Below are positions 8,637 through 16,310 of a stretch of DNA of 32,619 nt, in pieces. A model generated the notes under the pieces. That model was not told the DNA's origin and made no database searches. It saw only the letters and a list, made by a program, of their open reading frames with translations. The position numbers were made by a program, and so were the translations under genes. The stretch is from Verrucomicrobiota bacterium (lineage in GTDB: Bacteria; Verrucomicrobiota; Verrucomicrobiia; Chthoniobacterales; UBA10450), in assembly GCA_003219195.1 (NCBI GenBank), contig QHPX01000090.1, positions 1 to 32,619 on the forward strand. Reading direction: 5' to 3'. Numbering within the stretch: position 1 is the stretch's first letter; each line of letters opens with the position of its first letter.

Positions 8637-8993
8637 CTATTGGCCGTTGTGGTTGCCAGAAGCTGCGTTTTGCTGGCGTTCGGAAGCTTCCTTTAATTCT
8701 CGCGAAAGTTTCTCGACTCGCTGGCGCATGATTTTGCCGGCCCTGAACTTCACAGTAGCTCGCGGTGGAATGACGAAACTGCTGCCTGGCTGGTTCGGGT
8801 TTCGTCCCACGCGTGGCTTGGTAAGCCGCGGTTGAAAAACCCCGAAGTTACGCAGCTCGACGGCCACATTATTGGCCAGACTGTCGGTAATCTTATCAAG
8901 CGTCCGCTGGACCACGTCGAAAACTTCGTGTTGAACCATTCCTGTTTGGTTGCTGATGGCGACAACGATGTCGCGCTTGGTGAGTTTTGCCAT
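8637..8993 (-). CDS. HU/IHF family DNA-binding protein
   Basis: The start MAKLTKRDIVVAIS and the core VELRNFGVFQPRLTKPRVGRNP are typical of HU/IHF proteins, which bend and compact DNA as dimers. The beta-arm Pro is seen in the GRNPNQPGSSFVIPP region. Length is 118 residues, longer than the usual 90-100, because of a charged C-terminal extension (RVEKLSRELKEASERQQ) that may form a helix. The frame extends upstream to 9044, but the ATG at 8993 matches the family start. Whether it is HU or IHF cannot be decided here. It converges with the kinase gene, 29 bp away. Confidence 0.9.
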   Translation of the reverse strand: MAKLTKRDIVVAISNQTGMVQHEVFDVVQRTLDKITDSLANNVAVELRNFGVFQPRLTKPRVGRNPNQPGSSFVIPPRATVKFRAGKIMRQRVEKLSRELKEASERQQNAASGNHNGQ

Positions 8994-9078
8994 ATCACAA
9001 GAGGAATCGCCTCTCATCGCCAAACTGGCGGCAAAATTAAACAAGAAAACGAAAATTTTATGCCGCTAAACTGTTGGG

Positions 9079-9504
9079 TTAGAAGGCGCAAGCCTCCTGG
9101 CCTGCATGAATTAGCGGGCCGTGGCCGGCCGTCGAAAAAGCCGTTTCAAATGATAAGCAAACACCGTTTGCCCGGCCAATTCCTTTCGTTGCGACTTTCA
9201 ACTGGCCCTGCACGACGCCCAGCTTGGTGAAAACTGCATTCCATTCGGTTTCGAGCCGGCGCACTTCGTCGGTCGACAGTTCACGCACACCGCGAATAGA
9301 AACGCCACGCTGCAATACATTCATCGATTTGCCCGAGAGCTCGCCCAGAATGTTTAGCTTCCCGAAAACATGTTCCGTTTCCTGCAAGAGATGGGCGCGA
9401 ATTTCGGTAAACTGGCGCTCCTGCTCGACCGACATGATTGGCTTCGCCTTATCGAGCCCGTAAGTGATGAAGTCATGCAGCTTCTTCCGGTTATCCAGCT
9501 GCAA
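9079..9504 (-). CDS. Hypothetical helical protein, poorly supported start
   Basis: I do not recognise this protein. The frame continues upstream of the TTG at 9504 without an ATG, through residues that look coding (FESIFGSDKGLENKLRLL). It is charged and helical, with heptad-like spacing in EQERQFTEIRAHLLQETEHVFGKLNILGEL, so a coiled coil is possible. The last 30 residues (after about VATKGIG) look non-conserved in style. It lies directly downstream of the receiver-like frame at 9557-9964. The two may once have been one gene or a coupled pair, now separated by frame changes. Confidence 0.45.
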   Translation of the reverse strand: MQLDNRKKLHDFITYGLDKAKPIMSVEQERQFTEIRAHLLQETEHVFGKLNILGELSGKSMNVLQRGVSIRGVRELSTDEVRRLETEWNAVFTKLGVVQGQLKVATKGIGRANGVCLSFETAFSTAGHGPLIHAGQEACAF

Positions 9505-9556
9505 GGTGAGGAGACGAAGCTTGTTTTCGAGCCCTTTATCGCTGCCGAAAATTGAT

Positions 9557-9964
9557 TCAAATTGCCAATGAGCGAATGGCAGGGATCGATCCCTCGGCCA
9601 GCGTTCCGGAGCGTTTCTCGAGCGAACGCACGAAACTCTTCAGCACGCGCGTCAGTCGGCGCTCGCTCTGCCTGCTCACAATGAGCGCGATGTTCTGCTG
9701 GCCCGCCGCCGCTCCTTCCGCTTTGGCCCACCTCCGGCACCAGGCACACGATGTTGAGCGAGGGGAATTCGTTGCCTGTTCCACCGCGAGCGTGGTTTCG
9801 CCTTCCACCACAAAAGCATCGAAGTTCTCCCCTAGAAGAATCGATACCGCTTCGGAAAGCGTCCGCGCAATGTGCGTTTCGACCTCGTCTATCTGATCGA
9901 AAATCGCGAGCGATTTATCCTGGAAGACAGGGTCTGCGTTAAGGATGAGAAGCCGAGTTTCCAC
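9557..9964 (-). CDS. Degenerate receiver-like protein with internal frame changes
   Basis: From a GTG at 9964 the frame reads VETRLLILNADPVFQDKSLA and later FDAFVVEGETTLAVEQA, which follows the beta-alpha plan of a CheY-like receiver. The acidic pair is reduced to NAD, and the usual phospho-Asp position reads Glu (VVEGET), so phosphorylation is doubtful. Between about 9772 and 9725 the good protein sequence (EFPSLNIVCLVPEV) is in another frame; the original frame then resumes with QQNIALIVSRQSERRLTRVLKSF. This looks like two compensating indels. The frame can extend to 10135, but that would overlap RNase HIII. Probably a decaying gene. Confidence 0.45.
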   Translation of the reverse strand: METRLLILNADPVFQDKSLAIFDQIDEVETHIARTLSEAVSILLGENFDAFVVEGETTLAVEQATNSPRSTSCAWCRRWAKAEGAAAGQQNIALIVSRQSERRLTRVLKSFVRSLEKRSGTLAEGSIPAIRSLAI

Positions 9965-10025
9965 AACTGTAAAGTGAGCGTGGAGCAGGAACCTCGCCGA
10001 AACCAGGGTAAGCGGCCGTCGGCCC

Positions 10026-10973
10026 TTACTTCTGCCAATCCTTTCGCGAAGGTGGCGCGGCATAGTCATTCGGCGCGATCTCGTGCGCCGTCCGGAAGTG
10101 CACTTTTGCCACCTCGCGCAGTATGTGCGGCCCATTCTTTTCCACGAGCTTTTTCGCGGTCTCCTTCACACTGGCCGACGCCCCGCGTTGCAAACGCAAA
10201 CCAAGAGTTTTTCCATGGCGCTCCAGCCAATTGATAAATCCCTCACGCGCCAGAATCGACGCCGCCGCCACCGCAATATCTGACTCCGCCTTCGTCCGCT
10301 GTTCGATGTCGATCTTGCGGCCGTGTCGCAACAGTGATTGCTCGACCACGCGCGCATCGGCAAACTGGTCCGACAACGCGCGCGGACAATTCGGTTTTTT
10401 TGCCAGGAGATTTTCAATGACTCGGGCGTGTCCCCAGCCGAGCAAACTGTTCAGATTACCAAACTTCTCATAAAGCTCGTTGTATTTTGCCGGCCCGATC
10501 AGCACCGTCTCGATCAAGCCGCCGGCAGTTTTCCGAATGGTCTGCCCCAGCGCACGAATGCGCGCATCCGAGCCGATCCGTTTGCTGTCCTGTACGCCCG
10601 CGTCCAGAAACTTGCGCGCAATCCCACGATCAACATACACGCCCGCGATCACGAGCGGTCCGAAAAAATCGCCCTTCCCGCTTTCATCCACGCCGAAGTG
10701 CGGCTCGAACATCTTCGGTAAATGCACTTCCTCGTAGCCGAGTTTGGCTTCGCCGAAAATTTTCGGTTCCAGCTCAAACTGCACGAACTCTTCCACTCCC
10801 TTGCCTTGCACGAGAACTTTTGGGCCCTTCTCGTAAACCGCGACGCTCAGCTTATTTTTCTGCGCGAAAAAAATCGTGTACTGCTTCGGCGAAAATTCGA
10901 AACCCAGCTCATCGAGCAATGCGCGAAGCTTCATCGCCTGTTCTGATGTCAACGGCTGTGTGTACGAGTTCAT
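10026..10973 (-). CDS. rnhC: Ribonuclease HIII
   Basis: This 315-residue protein has an N-terminal TBP-like substrate-binding domain (residues 1-90, with KQYTIFFAQKNKLSVAVYEKG) and a catalytic RNase H2-like domain. The motif GVDESGKGDFFGPLVIAGV holds the first acidic residues and is specific to RNase HIII; later acidic residues appear in QDSKRI and QRTKAESDIAVAAASILAR. It cleaves RNA in RNA-DNA hybrids in the cytoplasm. The ATG at 10973 borders a heptamer repeat tract that separates it from the divergent mutY. A copy of TGTCGATCTT (10307-10316) encodes Lys-Ile-Asp. The annotated C-terminus ends PPSRKDWQK. Confidence 0.93.
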   Translation of the reverse strand: MNSYTQPLTSEQAMKLRALLDELGFEFSPKQYTIFFAQKNKLSVAVYEKGPKVLVQGKGVEEFVQFELEPKIFGEAKLGYEEVHLPKMFEPHFGVDESGKGDFFGPLVIAGVYVDRGIARKFLDAGVQDSKRIGSDARIRALGQTIRKTAGGLIETVLIGPAKYNELYEKFGNLNSLLGWGHARVIENLLAKKPNCPRALSDQFADARVVEQSLLRHGRKIDIEQRTKAESDIAVAAASILAREGFINWLERHGKTLGLRLQRGASASVKETAKKLVEKNGPHILREVAKVHFRTAHEIAPNDYAAPPSRKDWQK

Positions 10974-10979
10974 CGAATA

Positions 10980-11066
10980 AAACGTTCAACGTTCAACTTC
11001 CAACGTTCAACGTTCAATGATCTTCTGCATTCGGCGTTGGACGTTGAGCGTTGAACGTTGAACGTT
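10980..11066. repeat. Inverted heptamer tandem tracts between rnhC and mutY
   Basis: The left part (10980-11017) is five tandem 7-mers of AACGTTC type (one reads AACTTCC). After about 17 bp of spacer the right part (11033-11066) has five 7-mers of ACGTTGA type, which is the inverted orientation. The two arms could fold into a long imperfect hairpin between the divergent genes. The mutY frame begins inside the right arm. A related tract is at 13343-13384. Confidence 0.75.
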
Positions 11067-12092
11067 TGCTTCAGCTTGACCTCGCCACAAGACGTCCGCA
11101 GCTTCCGTCGTTTTCTCATGCGCTGGTACCGCGCGAACGGGCGCGACCTTCCCTGGCGCCGCACCCGCAATCCCTACGCGATCCTCGTTTCCGAGTTCAT
11201 GCTTCAGCAAACCCAGGCCACCACTGTCCTCCCTTATTATAATGAGTGGCTGCGCCGCTTCCCCGATTTCTCCGCTCTCGCGCTTGCGCCGCGCTCCAGC
11301 GTTCTCCACGGCTGGCAGGGGCTGGGTTACTACACCCGGGCGCGCAATCTGCACGCTCTCGCAAAAATCGTGATCCGTAAACATGGCGGCGCGCTGCCGG
11401 GCAAGATCGACAATCTTCGCGCGCTTCCGGGCATCGGCCGCTACACCGCAAATGCCGTCGCCACATTCGCGTTCGATCAATCAGTTCCACTGGTCGAAGC
11501 AAATATCGCGCGCGTCATTGCCCGTTTGTTCGACGTGCGCGATCCCATCGATGCAACCAGAGGCCGAGAAAAAATTTGGTGTTGCGCCGCCGATCTTCTC
11601 CCCGCGCGCGGGTCCGCGTCGCATAATTCCGCGCTTATGGATCTCGGCGCGCTTGTCTGCACATCGCGCGCGCCGAAGTGTGGAATTTGTCCGGTAAACA
11701 AATTTTGCCGCGCGCGGAATCCGGAAGCTCTCCCCATCAAAAAACGTCGGCCGCCGCCGAAAGAGCTCACCGAAGGGCACGCTTTCGTCTTCCATCGCAA
11801 TCGAATTCTGCTCGAGCAATCGAGCGGACGCTGGCGCGGCATGTGGATTCTCCCAGTGGCAAGATCGACAAACAGCCGCCCGCCGCTTCACCTGTCGATT
11901 TTTCCTTTCACGAACCACCGCATCACCTTGAAAATTTTTGCGCAGCCGCCGCCTCGCCTGCGGACGAAAGCGCAACGCTGGTTCTCAACCGTTCAGCTCG
12001 CTTCGATTCCACTGCCCTCGCCGCATCGCCGCGCGATTGTCGATCTTCTCAACGCAACACGAGCAACACCATCACGCCGGCGGCGGTTGTGA
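11058..12092 (+). CDS. mutY: A/G-specific adenine glycosylase
   Basis: This protein removes adenine opposite 8-oxoguanine. It shows RDLPWRRTRNPY, the catalytic Glu46 in SEFMLQQTQ, the helix-hairpin-helix LPGIGRYTA, and a 4Fe-4S cluster ligand set Cys201-x6-Cys208-x2-Cys211-x5-Cys217. A C-terminal NUDIX-like domain follows (from about 235). The catalytic Asp of E. coli MutY (in LDGNVKRV) is replaced by Glu147 (LVEANIARV), a conservative but notable change. The start is uncertain: TTG at 11058 lies in the repeat tract, another TTG is at 11076, and the first ATG (11118) would remove part of the first helix. The 3' end overlaps the convergent transporter by 44 bp. Confidence 0.88.
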   Translation: MNVCFSLTSPQDVRSFRRFLMRWYRANGRDLPWRRTRNPYAILVSEFMLQQTQATTVLPYYNEWLRRFPDFSALALAPRSSVLHGWQGLGYYTRARNLHALAKIVIRKHGGALPGKIDNLRALPGIGRYTANAVATFAFDQSVPLVEANIARVIARLFDVRDPIDATRGREKIWCCAADLLPARGSASHNSALMDLGALVCTSRAPKCGICPVNKFCRARNPEALPIKKRRPPPKELTEGHAFVFHRNRILLEQSSGRWRGMWILPVARSTNSRPPLHLSIFPFTNHRITLKIFAQPPPRLRTKAQRWFSTVQLASIPLPSPHRRAIVDLLNATRATPSRRRRL

Positions 12093-12828
12093 GAATGGTG
12101 ATCGGTATGCCAAAGCGCGCGTAGTCCCAGAAACCGACTTCGAAATGTTCGCGCGCCGATTCGACCACGATCATGTTCGCGACCGAACCAATGATGGTGA
12201 GATTGCCGGCAAATGTCGTGGCCAGTGCCAGCACTTTCCACATCAACTCGGGCTCGGCAAAACGCGCAATCCATTTTCCCGCGACAAGAACAAACGGGAC
12301 ATTAGAGAAAATATTCGAACCAATCGCAGAGAACCAGGTGAGGTTCCACGCCTGCGCGGTCGCGCTTGATCCGAAGATCGGTTGCAGGCGCCGATAAACC
12401 GCATCGGGCAAGCCGGTATCGCTCAGTCCGTCGACAACGACAAAGAGCGCGGCAAAAAACACGAGCAGGTGCCAATCGACCAGTTTGAGCACGTCATGCG
12501 TGTCGCGGCGCGCCAGCACCATCACGAGCACCGCGCCCGCCAGCGCCGTCCAGGCGAGGTTTAATCCCGCGACGAAGCAGCCGAAAATCAGCACGAGCAC
12601 AACACAAACGATCGCGAACAAATTGCGGTCGAGCCTTGGAATAACGTGGGGCTCTCGTTCGATCTCGGCTTCGCGCAAAGTCTTCCGAAAACCGGCGCGC
12701 AAGATTATGAAGTTGATCGCGAGTCCTATGATCGCCGCTGGCGTCAGTGTTCGCGAGAATTGCGCAAACGGAATGTGAGAAAAATGCCCGATGATCATGT
12801 TTTGCGGATTGCCCACAAGCGTGGCCAC
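12049..12828 (-). pseudogene. SLC13/ArsB-type permease, C-terminal two thirds
   Basis: This frame gives the larger part of an ion-transporter (IT) superfamily permease. It starts within the signature TLVGNPQNMIIG, the loop that enters the membrane in CitM/ArsB/SLC13-type carriers. Some six to seven hydrophobic segments follow, and a second inner repeat shows NIFSNVPFVLV and TTFAGNLTIIGSVANMIV, the partner loop of the inverted-repeat fold. The substrate (citrate, other anion or arsenite) cannot be assigned. The true beginning of the gene is in another frame (12839-13291). A start at the GTG at 12828 would lack the first four helices and is unlikely to make a working carrier. The gene end overlaps the end of mutY. 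Confidence 0.75.
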
Positions 12829-12838
12829 GCTGCCGATG

Positions 12839-13291
12839 TTAGCGCTGGTCGCGAGCGCGATGAGATACGGGCAGCATCGGCAATCTCCCGCGCCTGATCA
12901 CCGCGATGACAAGCGGGGTCAGCATCAAGCAAATGGTGTCATTGACCAGCAGCGCCGAGAGAATTCCCGACGTCAGCGTGAGGTAAAGGAGCAGCCGCTG
13001 CGGCGTGCGCGAGAATTCCAACACCGCGTCGGCGGCCCATTCGAAAAAATGCGCGAGGTAAAGATAGGCGGAGATGATCATCATCGCGAGCAACAGCACG
13101 ATGGTGTCGTAGTTGACCGCGCGATCCGCGCGCTCGGGCGTCATCACGCCGGTAGAAATCATCAACACTGCGCCCAGCAAAGCCGCCGCGGGCCGGTTTA
13201 ACGGCAGGATTTTGAGCTGCCGGCCACTGATCAGGACGTAACTGATCCCAAAGATTACGGTCGCGACCAGCTCCTGTTCCCAGTGCTTCAC
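12839..13291 (-). pseudogene. SLC13/ArsB-type permease, N-terminal third, frameshifted
   Basis: The frame starts [21 protein letters not shown] and encodes about four membrane segments, including [27 protein letters not shown], a conserved part of IT-superfamily carriers. After RRGRLPMLP the homologous sequence moves to the next frame and continues as [24 protein letters not shown]. The break is at a run of three C (plus-strand GGG at 12869-12871); one added base there would restore a single protein of about 413 residues. That means either a genuine single-base deletion or a homopolymer sequencing error. Type pseudogene is chosen on the sequence as given. Confidence 0.75.
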
Positions 13292-13342
13292 AAGCGTGCA
13301 TAACGGATGGCACGCCGCTTTTCAACGGGCACAAATTCTTGT

Positions 13343-13384
13343 TCATTGAAAGTTGGACGTTGAGCGTAGGACGTTGAGCGTTCA
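13343..13384. repeat. Heptamer tandem tract upstream of yicC
   Basis: Six consecutive 7-bp units (ATTGAAA, GTTGGAC, GTTGAGC, GTAGGAC, GTTGAGC, GTTCATC) fill the spacer between the divergent transporter and yicC. The units match those of the right arm at 11033-11066. No promoter is evident within it. Confidence 0.65.
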
Positions 13385-13398
13385 TCTTCTTCTGTCGA

Positions 13399-14274
13399 AT
13401 GAGAAGCATGACCGGATACGGCCGCGGGGAGGTCGATCACAACGGCACCAAGTTCAGCGTCGAACTCAATTCCGTGAACCGGAAACAGAGCGATATCGTG
13501 GTCAATCTGCCGCGCGATCTGATCGAGCTCGAGCCGCGCATTCGCCAGGCGATTAATGAAAATATTTCGCGCGGGCGGACAAATGCTGTCGTCACCTTTC
13601 ACGACGGTCAAAACGGTGCGCGCAAACTCGCTCTCGATACCGGGCTGGCCCGCTCCTACCACGAAGCAATGCGCGCATTGCAACAGGAATTGGATGCGCC
13701 GGGCGAGATCACTATTGGCGCCATCTTGCAGGCGCCGGGTGTCATGCGTTTTCCGGAACAGGCAGTGAGCGCGCAGGAGGTATGGCCCGCCATTGAGAGA
13801 GCGCTTCACGCCGCCCTTGCGGATTTGATCAAGATGCGCGAACGCGAAGGCCGACATCTCGCGAGAGACCTGATCCATCGGCTCAAAGCGATGCGGAAAC
13901 AACTCAAGGAAATCCGCGCCCTTCACCCCGAGGTGGTGAAAAGATATCGCGCCGCGCTCCTCGAGCGCATTCAAAAAGCCGGACTACCAATCGCGTCCGA
14001 CGACGAACGTCTCATGAAGGAAATTTCCTTTTTCGCCGACCGCGCCGACATCTCGGAGGAATTGACGCGGCTGGAAAGTCATCTCGCGCAGTTCGCGCAT
14101 CATCTGCGCAAAAACGAGCCGGTCGGCCGGACGCTTGAATTCATCATCCAAGAAATTTTTCGGGAACTCAATACCCTCGGCGCCAAGGCCAACGATGCCG
14201 CTATTTCGCAGCGCGTTGTCGCCGGCAAGGCGGAGTTGGAGAAAATTCGCGAGCAAGTCCAGAATCTTGAATAA
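13399..14274 (+). CDS. yicC: YicC family endoribonuclease
   Basis: The 291-residue protein starts MRSMTGYGRGEVDHNG, the family hallmark, and ends with the DUF1732 region (ERLMKEISFFADRADISEELTRLESH...GRTLEFIIQEIFRELNTLGAKAND). YicC proteins are RNases acting on small RNAs in E. coli; the exact role here is unknown. Length fits the family. It is the first gene of a plus-strand cluster: its stop overlaps the gmk start by 8 bp, as yicC-gmk pairs often do. Confidence 0.93.
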   Translation: MRSMTGYGRGEVDHNGTKFSVELNSVNRKQSDIVVNLPRDLIELEPRIRQAINENISRGRTNAVVTFHDGQNGARKLALDTGLARSYHEAMRALQQELDAPGEITIGAILQAPGVMRFPEQAVSAQEVWPAIERALHAALADLIKMREREGRHLARDLIHRLKAMRKQLKEIRALHPEVVKRYRAALLERIQKAGLPIASDDERLMKEISFFADRADISEELTRLESHLAQFAHHLRKNEPVGRTLEFIIQEIFRELNTLGAKANDAAISQRVVAGKAELEKIREQVQNLE

Positions 14275-14878
14275 ACAGTTCAGCCGTTACGGAATTCTCT
14301 TCGTTATTTCCGCGCCCTCAGGCGCGGGCAAAACGACGCTCTGCGACGCCCTGCGGCAAACACCGGACTTCGTTTATTCCGTTTCCTGCACAACTCGTCC
14401 CGCGCGCGCCGGCGAAATTGAAGGTGAAGATTATCAATTTGTATCCAAAATCGATTTTCTCGCGCGTGTAAAAGCGGGCGAATTTTTGGAACATGCAAAG
14501 GTGCACGGTCATTATTACGGCACGCTGCTTAAGCCGATCATCAGCAACTTGAAAAATGGCGTTGATGTTTTGATCGACATCGACACGCAAGGCGCGGCCA
14601 CGATTCGAAATTGCAAAGATGAGTTCGTCCGACAGGCGCTCACCGACGTTTTCATCATGCCGCCCGACCTCGAAGAACTCCGCCGCCGCCTGACCAAGCG
14701 CGGAACAGAAACCAAAACGCAAATTGAAGTGCGTCTCGTTACCGCGGCGCGCGAAATGGAATTATGGCGCGACTATCGCTACACCATCATCAGTCGATCG
14801 GTCGAAGAAGATTTGCTAAAATTTCGCCACATTATGGGCGCGGAGCGTTATTTGAGCCGGCGTCTCGTCCAAAAGTAA
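14267..14878 (+). CDS. gmk: Guanylate kinase
   Basis: This 203-residue protein phosphorylates GMP to GDP. The P-loop SAPSGAGKTT is at residues 15-24, followed by SVSCTTRPARAGEIEGEDYQFV, the GMP-binding region with Arg and Tyr, and VLIDIDTQGA. The TTG at 14267 is chosen because no ATG lies near the expected start and the length then fits; it overlaps the yicC stop codon by 8 bp, implying coupled translation. The lid region RRRLTKRGTET is intact. An rpoZ gene often follows gmk in bacteria, but here a short palindrome and coaC follow. Confidence 0.93.
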   Translation: MNKQFSRYGILFVISAPSGAGKTTLCDALRQTPDFVYSVSCTTRPARAGEIEGEDYQFVSKIDFLARVKAGEFLEHAKVHGHYYGTLLKPIISNLKNGVDVLIDIDTQGAATIRNCKDEFVRQALTDVFIMPPDLEELRRRLTKRGTETKTQIEVRLVTAAREMELWRDYRYTIISRSVEEDLLKFRHIMGAERYLSRRLVQK

Positions 14879-14890
14879 CTCCGAATCCAA

Positions 14891-14918
14891 CTGGGGAAGC
14901 TAACAGCTTCCCCTACAG
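14891..14918. repeat. Short palindrome after gmk
   Basis: GGGGAAGCT (14893-14901) and AGCTTCCCC (14905-14913) form a perfect 9-bp stem with an AAC loop, and a TACAG end follows. It looks like half of the two-hairpin elements seen elsewhere. There is no T-run, so it is not a classical terminator. A copy of TGTCGATCTT is 18 bp downstream (14936-14945). Confidence 0.65.
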
Positions 14919-14947
14919 CACATTCGCGAGTAAGCTGTCGATCTTTC

Positions 14948-15571
14948 ATGGAAACAGATTCCAAACGCAGAAGCGATAAAATGAGCGCGCGAAAAGTCGT
15001 GCGCATTCGGCCCGGCATGAAATCAATTGTGCTCGGAGTTACCGGATCGATCGCCGCCTACAAATCCGCGGAGCTGGCGAGTCTCCTGGTCAGGCAAGGC
15101 CATCAAGTTTTTGTCGTGCTGACGCAGGACGCGACCGAATTTATTACGCCGCTCACCCTGCAGACGCTTTCCAAAAATCCGGTTACGACCAGCTTCTATG
15201 ACGAAAAGGAAAATTGGCGCCCCGGTCACATCGAGCTCGCCGATCGCGCAAACCTCCTTCTCATCGCGCCGGCCACCGCGCAAATCATCGCCGAGCTCGC
15301 GCACGGTCTCGCCAGTCATCCGCTCGCGGCCATCGCGCTCGCCACGCGCGCGCCGATCTTGCTCGCGCCCGCTATGAATGGAAAAATGTGGTCGCATCCC
15401 GCGACCGTCGAGAACGTGGAAAAATTAAAATCGCGCGGCGTCGAGTTTATCGGACCGGAAGAGGGAATGCTCGCCTGCGGCTACGAAGGTCTGGGCCGGC
15501 TTTGGAAAGTCGACGACATCGCCTTCCGTGCTGAATTTCTTCTCGCGTGCCAGGAAAATTTGATCGCGTGA
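14948..15571 (+). CDS. coaC: Phosphopantothenoylcysteine decarboxylase
   Basis: This flavoprotein decarboxylates phosphopantothenoylcysteine in coenzyme A synthesis. The Rossmann-like start MKSIVLGVTGSIAAYKSAEL, the active-site His in GHIELAD, the PAMNGKMW motif and the substrate clamp GMLACGYEGLGRL are all present. It is the equivalent of the N-terminal half of CoaBC, here a separate protein. Three ATGs are possible (14948, 14981, 15017); 15017 gives the classic family start and 184 residues, whereas the longest frame adds 23 basic residues. I give the longest frame and regard 15017 as equally likely. It overlaps coaB by 4 bp. Confidence 0.92.
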   Translation: METDSKRRSDKMSARKVVRIRPGMKSIVLGVTGSIAAYKSAELASLLVRQGHQVFVVLTQDATEFITPLTLQTLSKNPVTTSFYDEKENWRPGHIELADRANLLLIAPATAQIIAELAHGLASHPLAAIALATRAPILLAPAMNGKMWSHPATVENVEKLKSRGVEFIGPEEGMLACGYEGLGRLWKVDDIAFRAEFLLACQENLIA

Positions 15572-16221
15572 GATTTCTCATCACGGCCGGCCCAACGCGT
15601 GAGCCAATCGATCCCATTCGCTACCTCAGCAATCGTTCATCCGGAAAAATGGGCTACGCCATCGCTGAAGCGGCGCTCCAAGCCGGACACGACGTCACTT
15701 TGATTTCCGGTCCTGTGAATCTCGATCCACCTCACGGCGGGCGCTTCATTTCCATTTCAACAGGCGATGAAATGTTCGATGCGATAGATCGACATCTAGG
15801 CGATTGCGACGTTCTCGTGATGTGCGCGGCCGTGGCCGATTACAAACCGAAAAATATTTCACCTGGCAAAATCAAAAAGCGCGACGCGAATTTTTCGCTC
15901 GAACTGGTTCCGACCCGCGACATTCTCGGCTCCCTCTCAAAACAAGATCGACGATTCCTCGTCGTCGGTTTTGCCGCAGAAACAAATGACATTGAAGAAA
16001 ACGCGCAAAAAAAACTTCGCGATAAGAATTGCGACATCATCGTGGCGAACGACGTCGGTCGTGCGAATTCCGGAATGGAAAGCGATGAAAATGAAGTGAC
16101 GATTCTCTTTCGAAACGGCGAAAAGGAGAAAATTTCGAGCGCGCCGAAAAAAAATATCGCGCGCGCGCTCGTAAAAATAATTGCAAACATGTGCGAAAAA
16201 TGTTTGACAAAAAAAATGTGA
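15568..16221 (+). CDS. coaB: Phosphopantothenate--cysteine ligase
   Basis: The 217-residue protein corresponds to the C-terminal half of CoaBC and joins cysteine to 4'-phosphopantothenate using CTP. Visible motifs are RFLITAGPTREPIDPIRYLSN with the SSGKMG nucleotide loop, the AAVADYKP motif, and the Lys-rich KIKKRD strand that binds the intermediate. The GTG at 15568 overlaps the coaC stop (GTGA), a sign of translational coupling, and puts RFLITAG at the N-terminus as expected; the frame is open upstream to 15547. The fused coaBC is the common arrangement, so the split is worth noting. A TAGATCGACA motif (15785-15794) lies in the gene. Confidence 0.92.
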   Translation: MRFLITAGPTREPIDPIRYLSNRSSGKMGYAIAEAALQAGHDVTLISGPVNLDPPHGGRFISISTGDEMFDAIDRHLGDCDVLVMCAAVADYKPKNISPGKIKKRDANFSLELVPTRDILGSLSKQDRRFLVVGFAAETNDIEENAQKKLRDKNCDIIVANDVGRANSGMESDENEVTILFRNGEKEKISSAPKKNIARALVKIIANMCEKCLTKKM

Positions 16222-16231
16222 CGATTAACTG
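16204..16231 (+). promoter_or_regulatory. Candidate promoter for the micro-ORF
   Basis: A perfect -35 box TTGACA (16204-16209) lies in the last codons of coaB. About 15-16 bp on is TTAACT/TAACTG (16225-16231) as a weak -10. It is followed by the ribosome binding site and micro-ORF at 16311 and then two hairpins, so a short independent transcript is plausible. Confidence 0.35.
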
Positions 16232-16310
16232 ACTCGTGTAAGTGAAGTTGAATTCATCTCGAAATCTTCACAACCCTCCGCCTCTGCGGATTGAAAGGGG
16301 GGAATAGTCG

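Noticed and set aside
10980-11066. Possible CRISPR array
   Set aside because: The units are contiguous 7-mers with no spacers of 30-40 bp, and no cas gene is near.
14893-14913. Intrinsic terminator after gmk
   Set aside because: The stem is perfect, but there is no T-run on either side; better explained as a half-unit of the palindromic repeat family.
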